A stretch of DNA of 64,000 bases from Tetrastigma voinierianum (Eukaryota; Streptophyta; Magnoliopsida; Vitales; Vitaceae): NCBI GenBank assembly GCA_016808115.1, contig JAEQBH010006865.1:1-64000 (forward strand), in the 5' to 3' direction. The position numbers were made by a program, and so were the translations under genes. Numbering within the stretch: the first letter of the stretch is position 1; every line of letters begins with the position of its first letter. This document shows, in pieces, positions 12,030-22,021 of this stretch. Below the pieces are notes generated by a model. That model worked only from the letters and a program-made list of their open reading frames with translations, was not told the origin of the DNA and made no database searches.

Positions 12030-12041
12030 TGGTATCGAGCT
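12030..12041 (+). other. element A primer-binding site
   Basis: TGGTATCGAGCT, preceded by T and followed by TAGG, matches the initiator-Met-tRNA site TGGTATCAGAGC with one base lost. It lies four bases after the 5' LTR end, where first-strand synthesis would be primed. Confidence 0.75.
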
Positions 12042-12182
12042 TAGGCTTTGGGTCTTCCATAGGGCCCATGGATTTATGGGGTACCACTATGGAGAGGATT
12101 AGGATGGGTAGATGGTGGATTTTAATTGGGATATTCTTTACGAGGAACAAAAATTGTGAATTGATGTGCGAGATGGGCTTGA

Positions 12183-12440
12183 TTGGTGAAACACGAATTA
12201 ATTGTGGACTTGATTCACATAGATTTGAAGGGTATGATGTATATTGGATGGACTTGCTTTGTCCACTTTAGGCCGATGATGGATTGTTTCTCAAGCGGTC
12301 CTCCCGGTTACGGGAGGGTAGTTTCGGTTTCATTAATGGCCAAAGTTCTTCCATCCATTTCTACTATGAGTAGTAAATTCTTGAAAGCTAAGGCGAAGCC
12401 ACTTGAGGTTTCTTAGCTAGCTTGATTGGAGAGGGAGGAA
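12183..12440 (+). pseudogene. element A protease C-terminal remnant and PR-RT linker
   Basis: Translation shows LIVDLIHIDLKGM and, in another frame, EGYDVYWMDLL, which correspond to the C-terminal part of a Ty3/gypsy retropepsin and the linker before RT. The catalytic N-terminal half is absent: only about 140 bp separate the primer-binding site from here, so all of gag and most of the protease are deleted. Several frameshifts. Confidence 0.6.
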
Positions 12441-12975
12441 GGATAAAGACCTAAGGCGGTGTTAGTAGTATCGGATTTCCGGATGTCTTCCCGGATGAAC
12501 TACGAGTTACCCCCGCAAGGGATTGAATTCAGATTGATCTCTATCAGGGGCAGAACCCATATCCATTGTCCTTGCAGTATGGAACCTTTGGGTAAAGATT
12601 TGGAAGCAATTGGACCAATTGTTGAATATTGGGTTTATCCGTCTAAGTACCTCACCTTGGGGAGCCCCAGTCCTCTTCGTAAATCCTGCCACTTGAGTTT
12701 CTTAGCTAGCTTGATTGGAGAGGAGAAGGATAAAGACCCTAAGAGGGCGGTGTTAGTAGTATCGGATTTCCCGGATGTCTTCCCAGATGAACTACCAGGG
12801 TTACCCCCATAAAGAGAGATTGAATTCAAGATTGATCTCTATCTGGGAGCCAAACCCATATCCATTGCCCACTGCCCAGTACTATGGCACCTTTGGAAAT
12901 TTAAAGAATTTAGGAAGCGGTGGATTGATTGTTGAATATTAGGTTTTATCAGGTCTAAGTACCTCGCAGCCCAGA
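12397..12975 (+). repeat. 293-bp tandem duplication across the PR-RT junction
   Basis: GCCACTTGAGGTTTCTTAGC at 12397 recurs as GCCACTTGAGTTTCTTAGC at 12690, and the following ~270 bp match (GGCGGTGTTAGTAGTATCGG, GAATTCA(A)GATTGATCTCTATC, CCCATATCCATTGCC). The duplicated part encodes the N-terminal RT segment VVSDFPDVFPDELPG. A duplication here is not part of the family's normal layout. Confidence 0.85.
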
Positions 12976-13660
12976 GCCCCCGATCCTCTTCGTAAACATG
13001 GAAGGAAACCCTTCCCGGTTATGCAGGACTCTGAGGCAGCTTGAATCGGGTGATAGTGAGAAAAATAAATACCCATTACCACTGGATAGATGACCCATAT
13101 TTGATCGGTTGGGGGTTCTAAGTATTACAACAAGATTGATGCGCGTGCGAATTTACCATCAATTGCGGAATCGGGGAGGAGGACAGACATTCCTAAAGGC
13201 GCTCGGTGCCGTTATGGTCATTTCGGGTACGGTATCTTAGTTTGGATTATTAATGCCCCGCTGACTTTCATGGATTTGATGCCTGGGGTTCGGTAGGTAT
13301 GCGGATCAATTTGTCATTGTGTTCATTGATGACATATAATCTATTCACGGACCCCAGAACATAAACGCCATCTCATAATTGCTCCGGACTTTGAAGGGCA
13401 CAAGTTATATGCTAAGATGAGCAAATGCGAGTTTTGGATGAAGGAGGTGAAATTCATGGCCATGTGGTGTCGAACGAGGGTGTGAGTGGTGACCCCCACA
13501 AAGGTGGTGTGAAGTGAACCGTCGAAGAATCTGACGGAAGATACGTGGCTTTAAAGCCGTAGGCTACTATCGGAGGTTTGTGGGGGATTCTCGAGCTTGA
13601 AATACTTGATGACTACGTCGGTAAGAAGGGAGAAATTCTTATGGACTCAGTGTGAACTTG
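12740..13660 (+). pseudogene. element A reverse transcriptase
   Basis: Copies element RNA into DNA in the virus-like particle. Visible: VVSDFPDVFPDELPG at 12759, an EF.IDLY palm-entry stretch at 12819-12843, the catalytic QFVIVFIDDI at 13307-13336 immediately followed by a stop (TAA 13337) caused by a small indel, and the thumb motif VGYYRRFV at 13559-13582. Multiple frameshifts and stops; the domain is not translatable as one frame. Both catalytic aspartates of FIDD are kept. Confidence 0.8.
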
Positions 13661-13689
13661 TTTTCACACTTTGGAGGAGAAATTGACAA

Positions 13690-14160
13690 CGACCCCTGTC
13701 CTTTTTATTCCAAACAGTGGGGAAGAATCTGAGGTGTCTAGCCAGTGCTTCTCTACGAGAGCTTAGGATGTCTTAATCTGAAGGTAGTTGCATGGCTGAG
13801 AGCTTCAGAGACTGTGAGCATAAATGCAGCTCATGACTTGGGAGACTAGTAGTAGTGGCTTTTGCTCTTAAGTATTAGGAGGTGCTACTTATATGAGGAG
13901 GAAATTTCAAGTGTATTCGGATCATAAGAACACCCGAATATCTTCACCTGAAAGACTTGAATCTCTGGCAAAGGAGGTGGGTTAAGTACCTGTAAGACTA
14001 TGATTTCACACTCAACTACCATTCGAGAAAGGCAAATGTAGTAGGCGGATGCATAGCGAAAAGTCTCGAGTGAACTCAATGTTTCCTCAAATTGAATGGA
14101 AGTTGAAGGATGCCCTCGAGATTTTGATCCTATGGATCGGAGAAGGTGAATCTCGACCAT
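13690..14160 (+). pseudogene. element A RNase H
   Basis: Would remove the RNA strand during reverse transcription. Fragments in shifting frames include VYSDHKNTRI near 13912-13945, then YDFT-like and YH-RKANVV segments (14000-14045), the usual end of the gypsy RNase H and its connection. The start with the first catalytic acid near 13690 is badly degraded. Confidence 0.65.
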
Positions 14161-14267
14161 GCATATTCAATCTTGTAGCTTAACCATTGCTTGACAAAGG
14201 ATCGTGACGTTTGCGCGAAAAGAATGATGAGTTGGAGGCTATCTGGGAGTAGGTTGGAGAGGTAGAG

Positions 14268-15640
14268 ATGGTTGAGGGTAAGGAAATAGTGGCGCTGATG
14301 AGTTACGATTTCGAGGGAAGGTTATGTGTACCCAGAGCCATGATCGAATCGGGGAAGGAAGAAGTATTAGGTGAATGCCATCGTTCCAAGTTCTCCATCC
14401 ATCCGGGGAGTAACAAAATGTATAAGGACATGAAGCGGCAGTATTGGTGGAAGGGAATGACAAGGGATGTAGCTAGATACATTTCAAAATGTGCGGTTTG
14501 TCAACAAGTAAAGATTGAGCACTAAAGGCCCGGAGGATTACTACAGTCCTTGCACATCAGTGGAAGTGGGATCACATCACCATGGACTTCGTATATGGTT
14601 TTCCACGGACCGCACGAGGGCATAATTCCATATGGGTTATTATTGATAGACTCACCAAGTCCGCTCATTTCCTGGGTATGAAGACCACGGACACAACCAA
14701 GACTCTGAGCCAGCTCTATATCCATGAGATTGTTAGATTGCATGGAGTTCCACTCTCTATCGTGTCGGATCGTGATTCTCGGTTTGTGGCACGGTTCTGG
14801 CAAAGTCTACAACAAGCGATGGGGACAGAGTTACGTTTCGAGCCGCGACTTTTCATCCCAAGCGGATGGCCAATCACGAAAGAATTGTCTGAGGTTGTGA
14901 AAGACATGCTACGTGCTTGCATGTTGGACTTCAAGGGAAACTGGAGTAACCATTTGTCGTTGGTAGAATTTGCGTACAACAACAGCTATCAGGCAAGTAA
15001 TGGGATGGCACCTTATGAGGCATTGTATGGAAGGCCATGTAGATCCGCAGGCATGTTGGTTGGACGGAGGCGAGGTAGCTGTTTGGACCCGGAGTTGTTA
15101 GAGCTACGGAGAAGATTGACTCGTCAGGAGGCTACGCGTGGCGCGAGAGTGAGCCAGAAAAGTTATGCGGGATCGGCGGCGAAGACCTTGGAGTTTCAAG
15201 GGGGATTATGTATTCCCTCGAGGTGTCCCCCTAAAAAGGGAGTGTTTAGATTTGTGAAAGGAAAGTTAGCACAGATATATTGGACCATTTGAAGTGATCA
15301 AAGTGGTAGGCAAGGCGGCGTATCAGTTGTGATTACGCTCGATTGTGCAGTGCATGACGTATTCCACATATGATTTGAGGAAGTAATACATTGGATGCAA
15401 CGCCGTGTAAACTTGGAAGATATAGAAGTCCCGAATGGGGTAACGTATGAGAGCAATAGGTAGAGGATTCTTGATACCAAAACGAGTGCTTAGCGACAAA
15501 ATAATCCCAGGCTAGTGAAGGTTTTGTGGCAACACTATGGAGTTGAAGAAGCTACATGGGGCAGGAGCTAGAAATACGAGAGAAGTACCCGGCATTTATT
15601 CGCTACAGAGGTAGGATTTCGAGACGAAACTTTCTTTAAG
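14268..15640 (+). pseudogene. element A integrase with chromodomain-like tail
   Basis: Inserts element DNA into the host chromosome. An HHCC zinc-binding domain is seen at about 14370-14520 (HRSKFSIHPG then CAVCQQVK). After a stop at 14523 the core opens at 14582: MDFV with the first catalytic Asp, VSDRDSRF with the second, and an acidic ELSEVVKDML stretch where the Glu is expected. The C-terminal part continues through APYEALYGRPCRS (15009) and shifts frame several times. The extreme C-terminus retains VKVLWQHYGVEEATW (15515-15559), the end of a chromodomain typical of Tekay-type chromoviruses, which in the family steers insertion to heterochromatin. The tract 14582-15292 is the longest uninterrupted pol frame in the window (236 aa). 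Confidence 0.85.
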
Positions 15641-15650
15641 GAGGGTGGAT
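15634..15650 (+). other. element A polypurine tract
   Basis: TTTAAGGAGGGTGGAT lies directly before the 3' LTR start TGTAAACCCC, the position from which plus-strand DNA synthesis is primed. Confidence 0.8.
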
Positions 15651-16424
15651 TGTAAACCCCCACATGTCTAAATATCAATAATGCAGTTCGATTAGTTTTA
15701 TTAAATCGAAATATAAGAATGATAAATATAAAAATGGTTACATAAATCATAGAAATAAAGGTTTTTAGTGTAAAATAACATTAAAAATGAATCGAGCACG
15801 TTGAAAAACAGAGTAGTCCCTATAATTGGGTGAATGTAGTGGCAAGCGTAATTTTGAAGAAAACCCAAAATACCCCATGAGCAGGTGATTTCGGAGGCGG
15901 TGGATAAAAAACCTGGCTTTTTCTTCTCTTTCTCATATTTTTCTCCACCCCTGCCACGCACCTCTTGAAGCCACACCAGGGATGGTTGGAGAAGAAGAAA
16001 GGAAGAGTGAGGCTAGGAGATTTAAGGGCAAATGTGATCTGAAAAGCTTAAGATACTCCCATATCAACGAAAATTAAGGTAAGGTTTCTGTTCAACACAT
16101 TGAGGCTAGGGCGTAATATATAATATGTTTGGGGCTATAAATGCTATATTTCTAGGTGTTACGAGAGCGATTCTCTCTTTGTACGATGGGAATGAGGAGT
16201 CGTTCTTAAATGTATTCTTTTGGGGATTGATTTCCTAACTCTAGTGATTTGTGTGAGTAGTGAAATACTTGATGGGTATGATCTCTTGTATTTTCAAACT
16301 ATTTCTTGAATTGTTTATGATTGTTTGTGGATTCTTGAGAGTTTTTAGGTAAGAATTGAGATATATGGAATGATTGGTTGTGAGATTGATGGTTGGTAAA
16401 ATAAATTTTCTGGTATGGTGATTG

Positions 16425-16860
16425 AGGAATCCAGTGGGGGATTCAACTATATTGTGGGGGAGTCAAGCATATTGTGGGGATCGAAATATATGGTGGTGGA
16501 TTCTTATATAGTTGGGGGATTCTAATATAGTATGGGGTTTTAATATAGTATGGGGGGATTATTAAATAGAATGGGGGATTTTTACGTAACATGGGGGATT
16601 TTTATATAGTATGGGGGATTCTACTATAGTGATCCCTACCAGATTCCGACTCACTCGGACAGGTTTCCGTTTATAAAGAAAAAGAAATTACTTTGATTTC
16701 GACTCACTCGAGAATGATTTCTTTATGGGGGATTTTTTATATAACATGGGGAATTCTTATATAGTATGGGGGATTATTACATAGTATGGGGGATTCTTAT
16801 ATATTATGGGGGATTCCCATATAATATGGGGGATTCCCATATAATATGGGTGATTCTAGT
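16425..16860 (+). repeat. ~20-bp GGGGGATT array in element A 3' LTR
   Basis: More than a dozen copies of a unit like TATAGTATGGGGGATTCT, interrupted near 16630-16720 by the insert containing CGACTCACTCG twice. Guanine runs of 4-6 recur at nearly regular spacing. Confidence 0.85.
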
Positions 16861-16929
16861 AGGGTGACTTGTTATGAGATTGATTGCTGATAGGATAAAT
16901 TCCTGGTATAGTGATTGGAAATTAAAAGG

Positions 16930-17525
16930 ATGAATGAGAGGTTCCTTGTAAGGATGCTCAACTTATGCTCAAGAGGTTCCTTGTAAGGATGCTTGAGAAA
17001 CACTACTATGATGAATGAGAGGTTCCTTGTAAGGATGCTCAACTTATGCTCAAGAGGTTCCTTGTAAGGATGCTTGAGAAACACTACTATGATGAATGAG
17101 AGGTTCCTTGTAAGGATGCTCAACTTATTCTCAAGAGGTTCCTTGTAAGGATGCTTATTCTCAAGAGGTTCCTTGTAAGGATGCTTGAGAAACACTACTA
17201 TGATGAATGAGAGGTTCCTTGTAAGGATGCTCAACCTATGCTCAAGAGGTTCTTTGTAAGGATGCTTGAGAAACACTACTATGATGAATGAGAGGTTCCT
17301 TGTAAGGATGCCAAACATGCTCGAGAGGTTCCTTGTAAGGATGTGAAGCTACTTACTATGATGAATGAGGGGTTCCTTGTAAGGATGCTCAACCTATGCT
17401 CAAGAGGTTCCTAGTAAGGATGCTTGAGAAATACTACTATGAAGAGTGAGAGGTTTATTGCAAGGGTGCTACTTTTATCTCAAGAGGTTCCTGGTAATGA
17501 TGCTTGAGAAACAAAAATAACGTGC
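16930..17525 (+). repeat. 81-bp tandem array in element A 3' LTR
   Basis: Near-perfect 81-bp units, each with two GAGGTTCCTTGTAAGGATGC sub-units joined by CTCAACTTATGCTCAA and TTGAGAAACACTACTATGAT. Because 81 is a multiple of three, one minus-strand frame (16872-17318) stays open and encodes a 27-residue repeat; this is treated as a by-product and not a gene. Confidence 0.9.
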
Positions 17526-18325
17526 TAGGGGTGGAGGTTACTGTTTAGTATGCCACTTGCCAAAATAACGGTTGGAAATGGTATTTGGTGAAACTGTTTA
17601 TAATTATGTTTACGCGTTGTTTGAGTGTACATTTACTTATGTGTTTTCATATAAACTTGAGATCTATTTGGAATGTCAGTGTTTTATGCAAAATTGTACA
17701 TCTATGATATGTTATAAAAAAAATGAGACCGATTGTTTTTCATGCTTTTTATACCTTGTTGGAGTTTGGGAGGATTTTCCTCTGAGGCTTCGTGCTCACC
17801 CTACTTATCCCTTTTGATTTTTCCCTTGAGGAGGTGGTAGGAGTGGAACCGCGCATTGGGGCCCTTTGAGGGAATCTAAATCCCGAGGAGAACATGTAGA
17901 GCTGTCAGTTTCTTTCGTACTAGACTAGAGAAATTATTCTGAAATCATGTAAAGTCTAGTATTTTGTTATTCCACTGCGTTATCATAGTTTAATTCTTTG
18001 GAAATGTAAATGCCATTGTTGGGCATATTCTTTTGTTATTGTGGCCATGGCTTGGCTTGTCTTTTGGTAGGTTATTGTGGGTATTGCATACGGTGAAGGG
18101 AAATCTTTTGGGATAATATTGTAAATATTTTATGGATAAATAGGCCCAATGTGGGTGATGTATTATAATCACACAGGTTGTGTTTAGGTAGAAACTCCCG
18201 AGCAAGGGACTACTGCCGAATTTTGATGATGCAGGACCCTCGATCGTTTATGGGTTTATTAGTGTTCTCATGGTGTAAATGGTTGTTAGTATGTAATGAC
18301 GTCGGGGAGTATTTGAGGCGTTACA

Positions 18326-18490
18326 CCGTGTTGGGGAAAACAATTCGGAGTGCAGAAGGTACAGAGGAGACCGAAGGCCTCCCGGGACCTCGTTTTGAAG
18401 AAAAGGTAAGATATGGTCTTGCTTTTGTATTGTGTAAATTTTTGGGTAGAAAAACCCCATTTACATGCGTAGCCAGGGACGAGGGGTTGT

Positions 18491-18528
<38 letters not shown>

Positions 18529-18720
18529 ATTTTTTGTATAATAAATACATTTTAGCGAGTTTTCGAGTTCCATTAGCCTTTGTAGTAATAAGGCTAATTT
18601 ATGTTGATGTTAAGGTATGTTGAAAGAAAAAAGGTGCGGGGATCAAATGGGGTGGGGCTACGGCCCACTTACAGATTTGTCGCGACACTACGGTGGTGTG
18701 TCGCTGACGGGAGAAAACAA
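18326..18720 (+). mobile_element. plus-strand Tekay-like LTR, right part (after element A)
   Basis: Resumes with CCGTGTTGGGG, the continuation of the LTR left at 9389, then GGTAAGATATGG, a 31-bp poly-A (18495-18525) and GTCGCGACACTACGG (18680). The expected CCCCGGGAATTGGGG end is missing; another LTR head begins at about 18721, so this LTR is truncated. Confidence 0.65.
18495..18525 (+). repeat. A31 homopolymer
   Basis: A run of 31 adenines in the LTR at the place where related LTRs carry shorter poly-A tracts (3621 and 21024). It matches a template-encoded LTR tract better than a retroposed poly-A tail. Confidence 0.95.
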
Positions 18721-21070
18721 CGTAATATAACAGAAAAAATTCTAATTTGAAAAATGGTAAAACCAAGTAATTTTGGTCAAAATCCGAGAAATTTTTCTAG
18801 ATCTCGGATGATGAAAGCAGAGCTTGCGGATTGGAATCGTCTCACGAAATCTAGCTACCACGTCGAATTTAGTAGAGATTGGGAGATAGTAGAATTTCAG
18901 TTTTCGAGAGACTAGGGTGTCAGTCTCAGTCAAAATGACTTGTGAAAGACATGTGATGTGACAAAAGTCACCTACTACATGTACTCATGTGACACATGTT
19001 GCATGATTAGAGAGAGAATGGAGATTAATGGCTTAGATTAAGCCATGTGTCAAAAGTCAAATAGTTAAATGAAGGACACAATGGGAATTATGGAAATGTT
19101 TAAGTGAATAAGACAAAGTAATAGTTTTCTTCTCCAAAGAAAGAAAAAAACGGACAGTGAGGGTTGGATTCAGATTCTAGAGAGAGAAAGTGTGACTTCT
19201 CTCTAGATTTCCCGCCCTTCGGACTGTCGATTCTCGACGGAGCAAGAAGCAAAGTTGTTCTACTCGGCAAGGGCTACGCGTGGACACCAATTTGGTGGAA
19301 TTCAGAGCAACTCAAAGAGTGGGGATCTTTTCTTGGTTTTTCTTTGGCTAGAGCCATTTATGGATATATGAATTTGTTGGGCACGGAAGACGTGTTATCG
19401 ATCTCAAAATCTTTGAGCAAGTGAAGAAATTTCTACTTATTGTGGTCGTGACGATGTTGACTGGGGTTTCCTTGTTCACATGTTTGGTTGTGTGATTTTT
19501 GTGTTGTTGGGTGATTCAAAATGAATTGTTTGATTTGTTAATTAGCCCATGTGAGCTAATTTTGGTGTTATTGGTTTAAATTGAATAACATGATTTATGT
19601 GAGTTAATTATGTTAGTATATACATGTTTTATATATTAGCATGAGTTGTTAGGATTGGCATAATGCATTCCATATGCACTGGGGCACCTTAGAATATTAG
19701 GAGTGAGTGCATGACACGAAAATGAAAGAAAAGTGAAAATGTTTGTGAAAGAAATTTCGACGGAAGATTTTTTGGAGAATTGTATTGGGAGATTGTCCAA
19801 CAATTCACGTCGGAGGGGCCTATGAATTGTTTCGGAGGGTTATCCAATAGATTAAGCTTCGGTAGTCGATGTATTTCTGGCTTCGGTAGTGTGCTTTCGA
19901 GAACAAAAAGCTTTTGTTTTGAAAACTGTAATTTTACTCGCATTTGGCTTAGGCATGTGTGAGGGAGTCGATGAGGACTCGAGACATGGGATTGGGCATG
20001 TAGACATTCAAGTAGGATCATGTATTTGCTTGAGTGTGATTGTTTGCCATGACATGTGCACTTAGGTGGGGAGTAACCCATGTAGGAAATTATACTGCGG
20101 GTTGCTTACCTGCGTCGGGGATCATTATTTTAGGTACGGGAGTGTACGGGGAGGGACGAAGCGCTCACTAAAGACCGCGTTTTAGAAGAAAGTCGGGTTG
20201 TGGCTTTGACATGAGAATTTTGGCCATAACATGTATTAGAACTTTTAGAATTTTTAATATATGTTTGAATTAAAATTAGTTTATTAAGCTCTTGAACCAT
20301 GTAATATAGTTGATATATATTTTGTGAGTATTGTTCATGGGCTGAGTTGCCATTTACTCGCATGTGGACCGTGTGGTCGTTATGGCTTGTTTGGGACATA
20401 TTGTATTTTAGAGTAGAGCTCCCAGTACAAAGGAGACTGCCGATTTTCGTGGTGGTGTGGGGTTGCGAGCACTTGCAGTGTCCATGAGGTTGACGGGTTG
20501 TCAATGGGACACCCCCAGGTTTGGGAGGCGTCCGCGGCTGCGTGCACGGCGGCGCGCTGTGTGCACAGCGAAGACTGCTGCGTGCGGCTTCCGGGCATGC
20601 GGGGGGCAGCCGCCGCCGGTGACATCGCCCAGGTTCTCTGGCCATTGGCGAGTTGGCTCCACCGATGTTGCGACAAGAGTTTTTAGTGTCGCAACAGAGT
20701 TTTGGGCAGTTGAGGCTTTTGGTGTCGTGACACAGTTTTGGTGTCGCGACAGTAGTGATGCGTTATGGGTTTGATTTTGTGTCGCGACAGTGGCGCTTTT
20801 GGTGAAGCTATCGCGACAAAGTTTTTCTCTGTCGCGACAGAGCTAGCTCGTTTGGTGTCGCAACAGAGAATTTCGTGTCTCGACAGGGCCTAAGGGCTGT
20901 GGGCGTGTGGAAATAAAGCTCTTGGCGGGCGCGACTGTGCGGGCACTGTGCACACGACAGACCTGCAACAGTGCACTGTGTTGGGTCATTGTTCATGAAC
21001 ATTGTTTACGAACACTGTTCACAAAAAAAAAAAAAATTACAAAAGTGACCCCGGGAATTGGGGCATCATA
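18721..21070 (+). mobile_element. plus-strand Tekay-like solo LTR
   Basis: The head is a degraded TAATATAACAGAAAAAATTC, followed by TTTTTCTAGATCTCGGATG (18795), a CTACGCGTGGACACC leader block (19272), TCCATATGCACTGGGGCACC (19668), GTGAGGGAGTCGATGAGG (19958), GGTGGGGAGTAACCC (20064), a CpG array (20664-20930), poly-A (21024) and the end CCCCGGGAATTGGGGCATCA at 21070. About 2.35 kb and the clearest map of the family LTR. The adjoining LTR at 18720 has no internal region between, so the two were not a functional pair as they stand. Confidence 0.8.
20664..20930 (+). repeat. TGTCGCGACA palindromic array
   Basis: About nine copies of (T/G)GTCGCGACAGAG-like words in 270 bp, several carrying the perfect palindrome core GTCGCGAC. 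Near the 3' end of the LTR, upstream of the poly-A tract. Equivalent arrays occur in the minus-strand LTRs further right. Confidence 0.85.
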
Positions 21071-22020
21071 GCTTTGAATTATCCGTACTTTCCTTCAAGC
21101 TATCACGTGAAAGTAGGAAACTTGCTGCTCAAGTATCCTCTTCAAAATAGAATCCTAGATTGTTTCCAGTTCTGGTTTGATAGCTTAGAAGATCTGAACT
21201 TCGACTTCGTCTACATTCACTTGCCCTCGTGATCTTGATTTGATAATTATCCACTTTCCTAAATGATCTTTCGGGACCATGGGTTGCTTGCTCCCCGGAA
21301 CCTTAGACTCCGCGGCTCAGTGACTTGCGTCCCACTTCGAATTAGACCTTTGAACTCAGGAGGAGCGCACGTCACATCTTGTGGGACTGCCCCTTAAGTC
21401 GAACTTCATCAGCTCTTCCAAGGACTTTTACTCTAATCCTTCAAATCTTCATCAACCTCGAACTATGAGGACACTATCTTATTGAAGAACCCTTGGAACA
21501 AAGATATAGGCAATCTCAAACCCTATAGTTACCATACTCAAGAAAGATATTAAAGATTGAGAGAGTATTTGGTATTAGATTGGTTTCTTCATTTTTTTCT
21601 ATTTTATATTTTTTTACATCATTACAGAATTTTTATATTGTTTATTTTTCAGTTCAATGTTTTTATTTTGTAACATGCATTTAAAATTATTTTTTCTACA
21701 TGCTCTAAACTGGTTAAGCCCCCCTAAAAATGAAATATTTTCTTAAAATAAGAGTTTCTGCAGGTATGGGTGATACTTGATTGCTTTATGCCTTATGAGG
21801 CCAATTAAAATGAAATACTTCTAAGAATTACAACATAGATTACACTGATATAGTTAGGTTTGACTTCTTGTTAACATCTTGGGATATATTGTTCTAAATT
21901 TTGCTCATATGCTTGTATAGATTTAAACATCAAGGAAAAAAAAATCCAATATTCTACAATTCTAGAAAATATTGGCATCGTCCCATAGAATATGCCAAGA
22001 AAGGTATAGTAATATCTCAA
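21071..22020. other. unresolved sequence between LTR and LRR locus
   Basis: No gene or clear element. The first ~470 bp are of moderate G+C with words such as GACCATGGGTTGCTTGC and may be more of the copia LTR cut at 7965; from about 21560 the sequence becomes AT-rich and low-copy in appearance. Confidence 0.3.
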
Positions 22021-22021
22021 T

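Larger units (their letters stand above)
9390..18325 (+). mobile_element. element A: full-length decayed Ty3/gypsy chromovirus (Tekay-like)
   Basis: Two directly repeated LTRs (9390-12025 and 15651-18325) begin TGTAAACCCCCACATGTC and end near GCG(A/T)(C/T)ACA. Between them are, in order, a Met-tRNA primer-binding site, a protease remnant, RT, RNase H, integrase with a chromodomain-like tail, and a polypurine tract. Order and motifs (FIDD, MDFV, EEATW tail) place it among plant chromoviruses, most like Tekay. Gag is missing. The LTRs differ by many substitutions and small indels, so the insertion is not recent. No clean target-site duplication is seen, but the host LTR is continuous across the two ends. 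Confidence 0.85.
15651..18325 (+). mobile_element. element A 3' LTR
   Basis: A 2.68 kb direct repeat of 9390-12025 with the same module order, ending TTGAGGCGTTACA. It keeps both tandem arrays in more regular form than the 5' copy. Differences from the 5' LTR are dispersed throughout. Confidence 0.85.

Noticed and set aside
12030..12041. tRNA gene fragments at primer-binding sites
   Set aside because: Only the 12-13 nt complementary to a tRNA 3' end are present; no cloverleaf.
16872..17318. 148-aa minus-strand repetitive frame
   Set aside because: Kept open only by the 81-bp repeat period; the 5' LTR counterpart is not open.
18495..18525. poly-A as a retroposed gene or SINE tail
   Set aside because: Related LTRs have poly-A at the same position, so it is LTR sequence.
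20130..20645. 171-aa minus-strand frame
   Set aside because: Lies in the CpG-rich part of an LTR, where stops are scarce; no family resemblance or start context.
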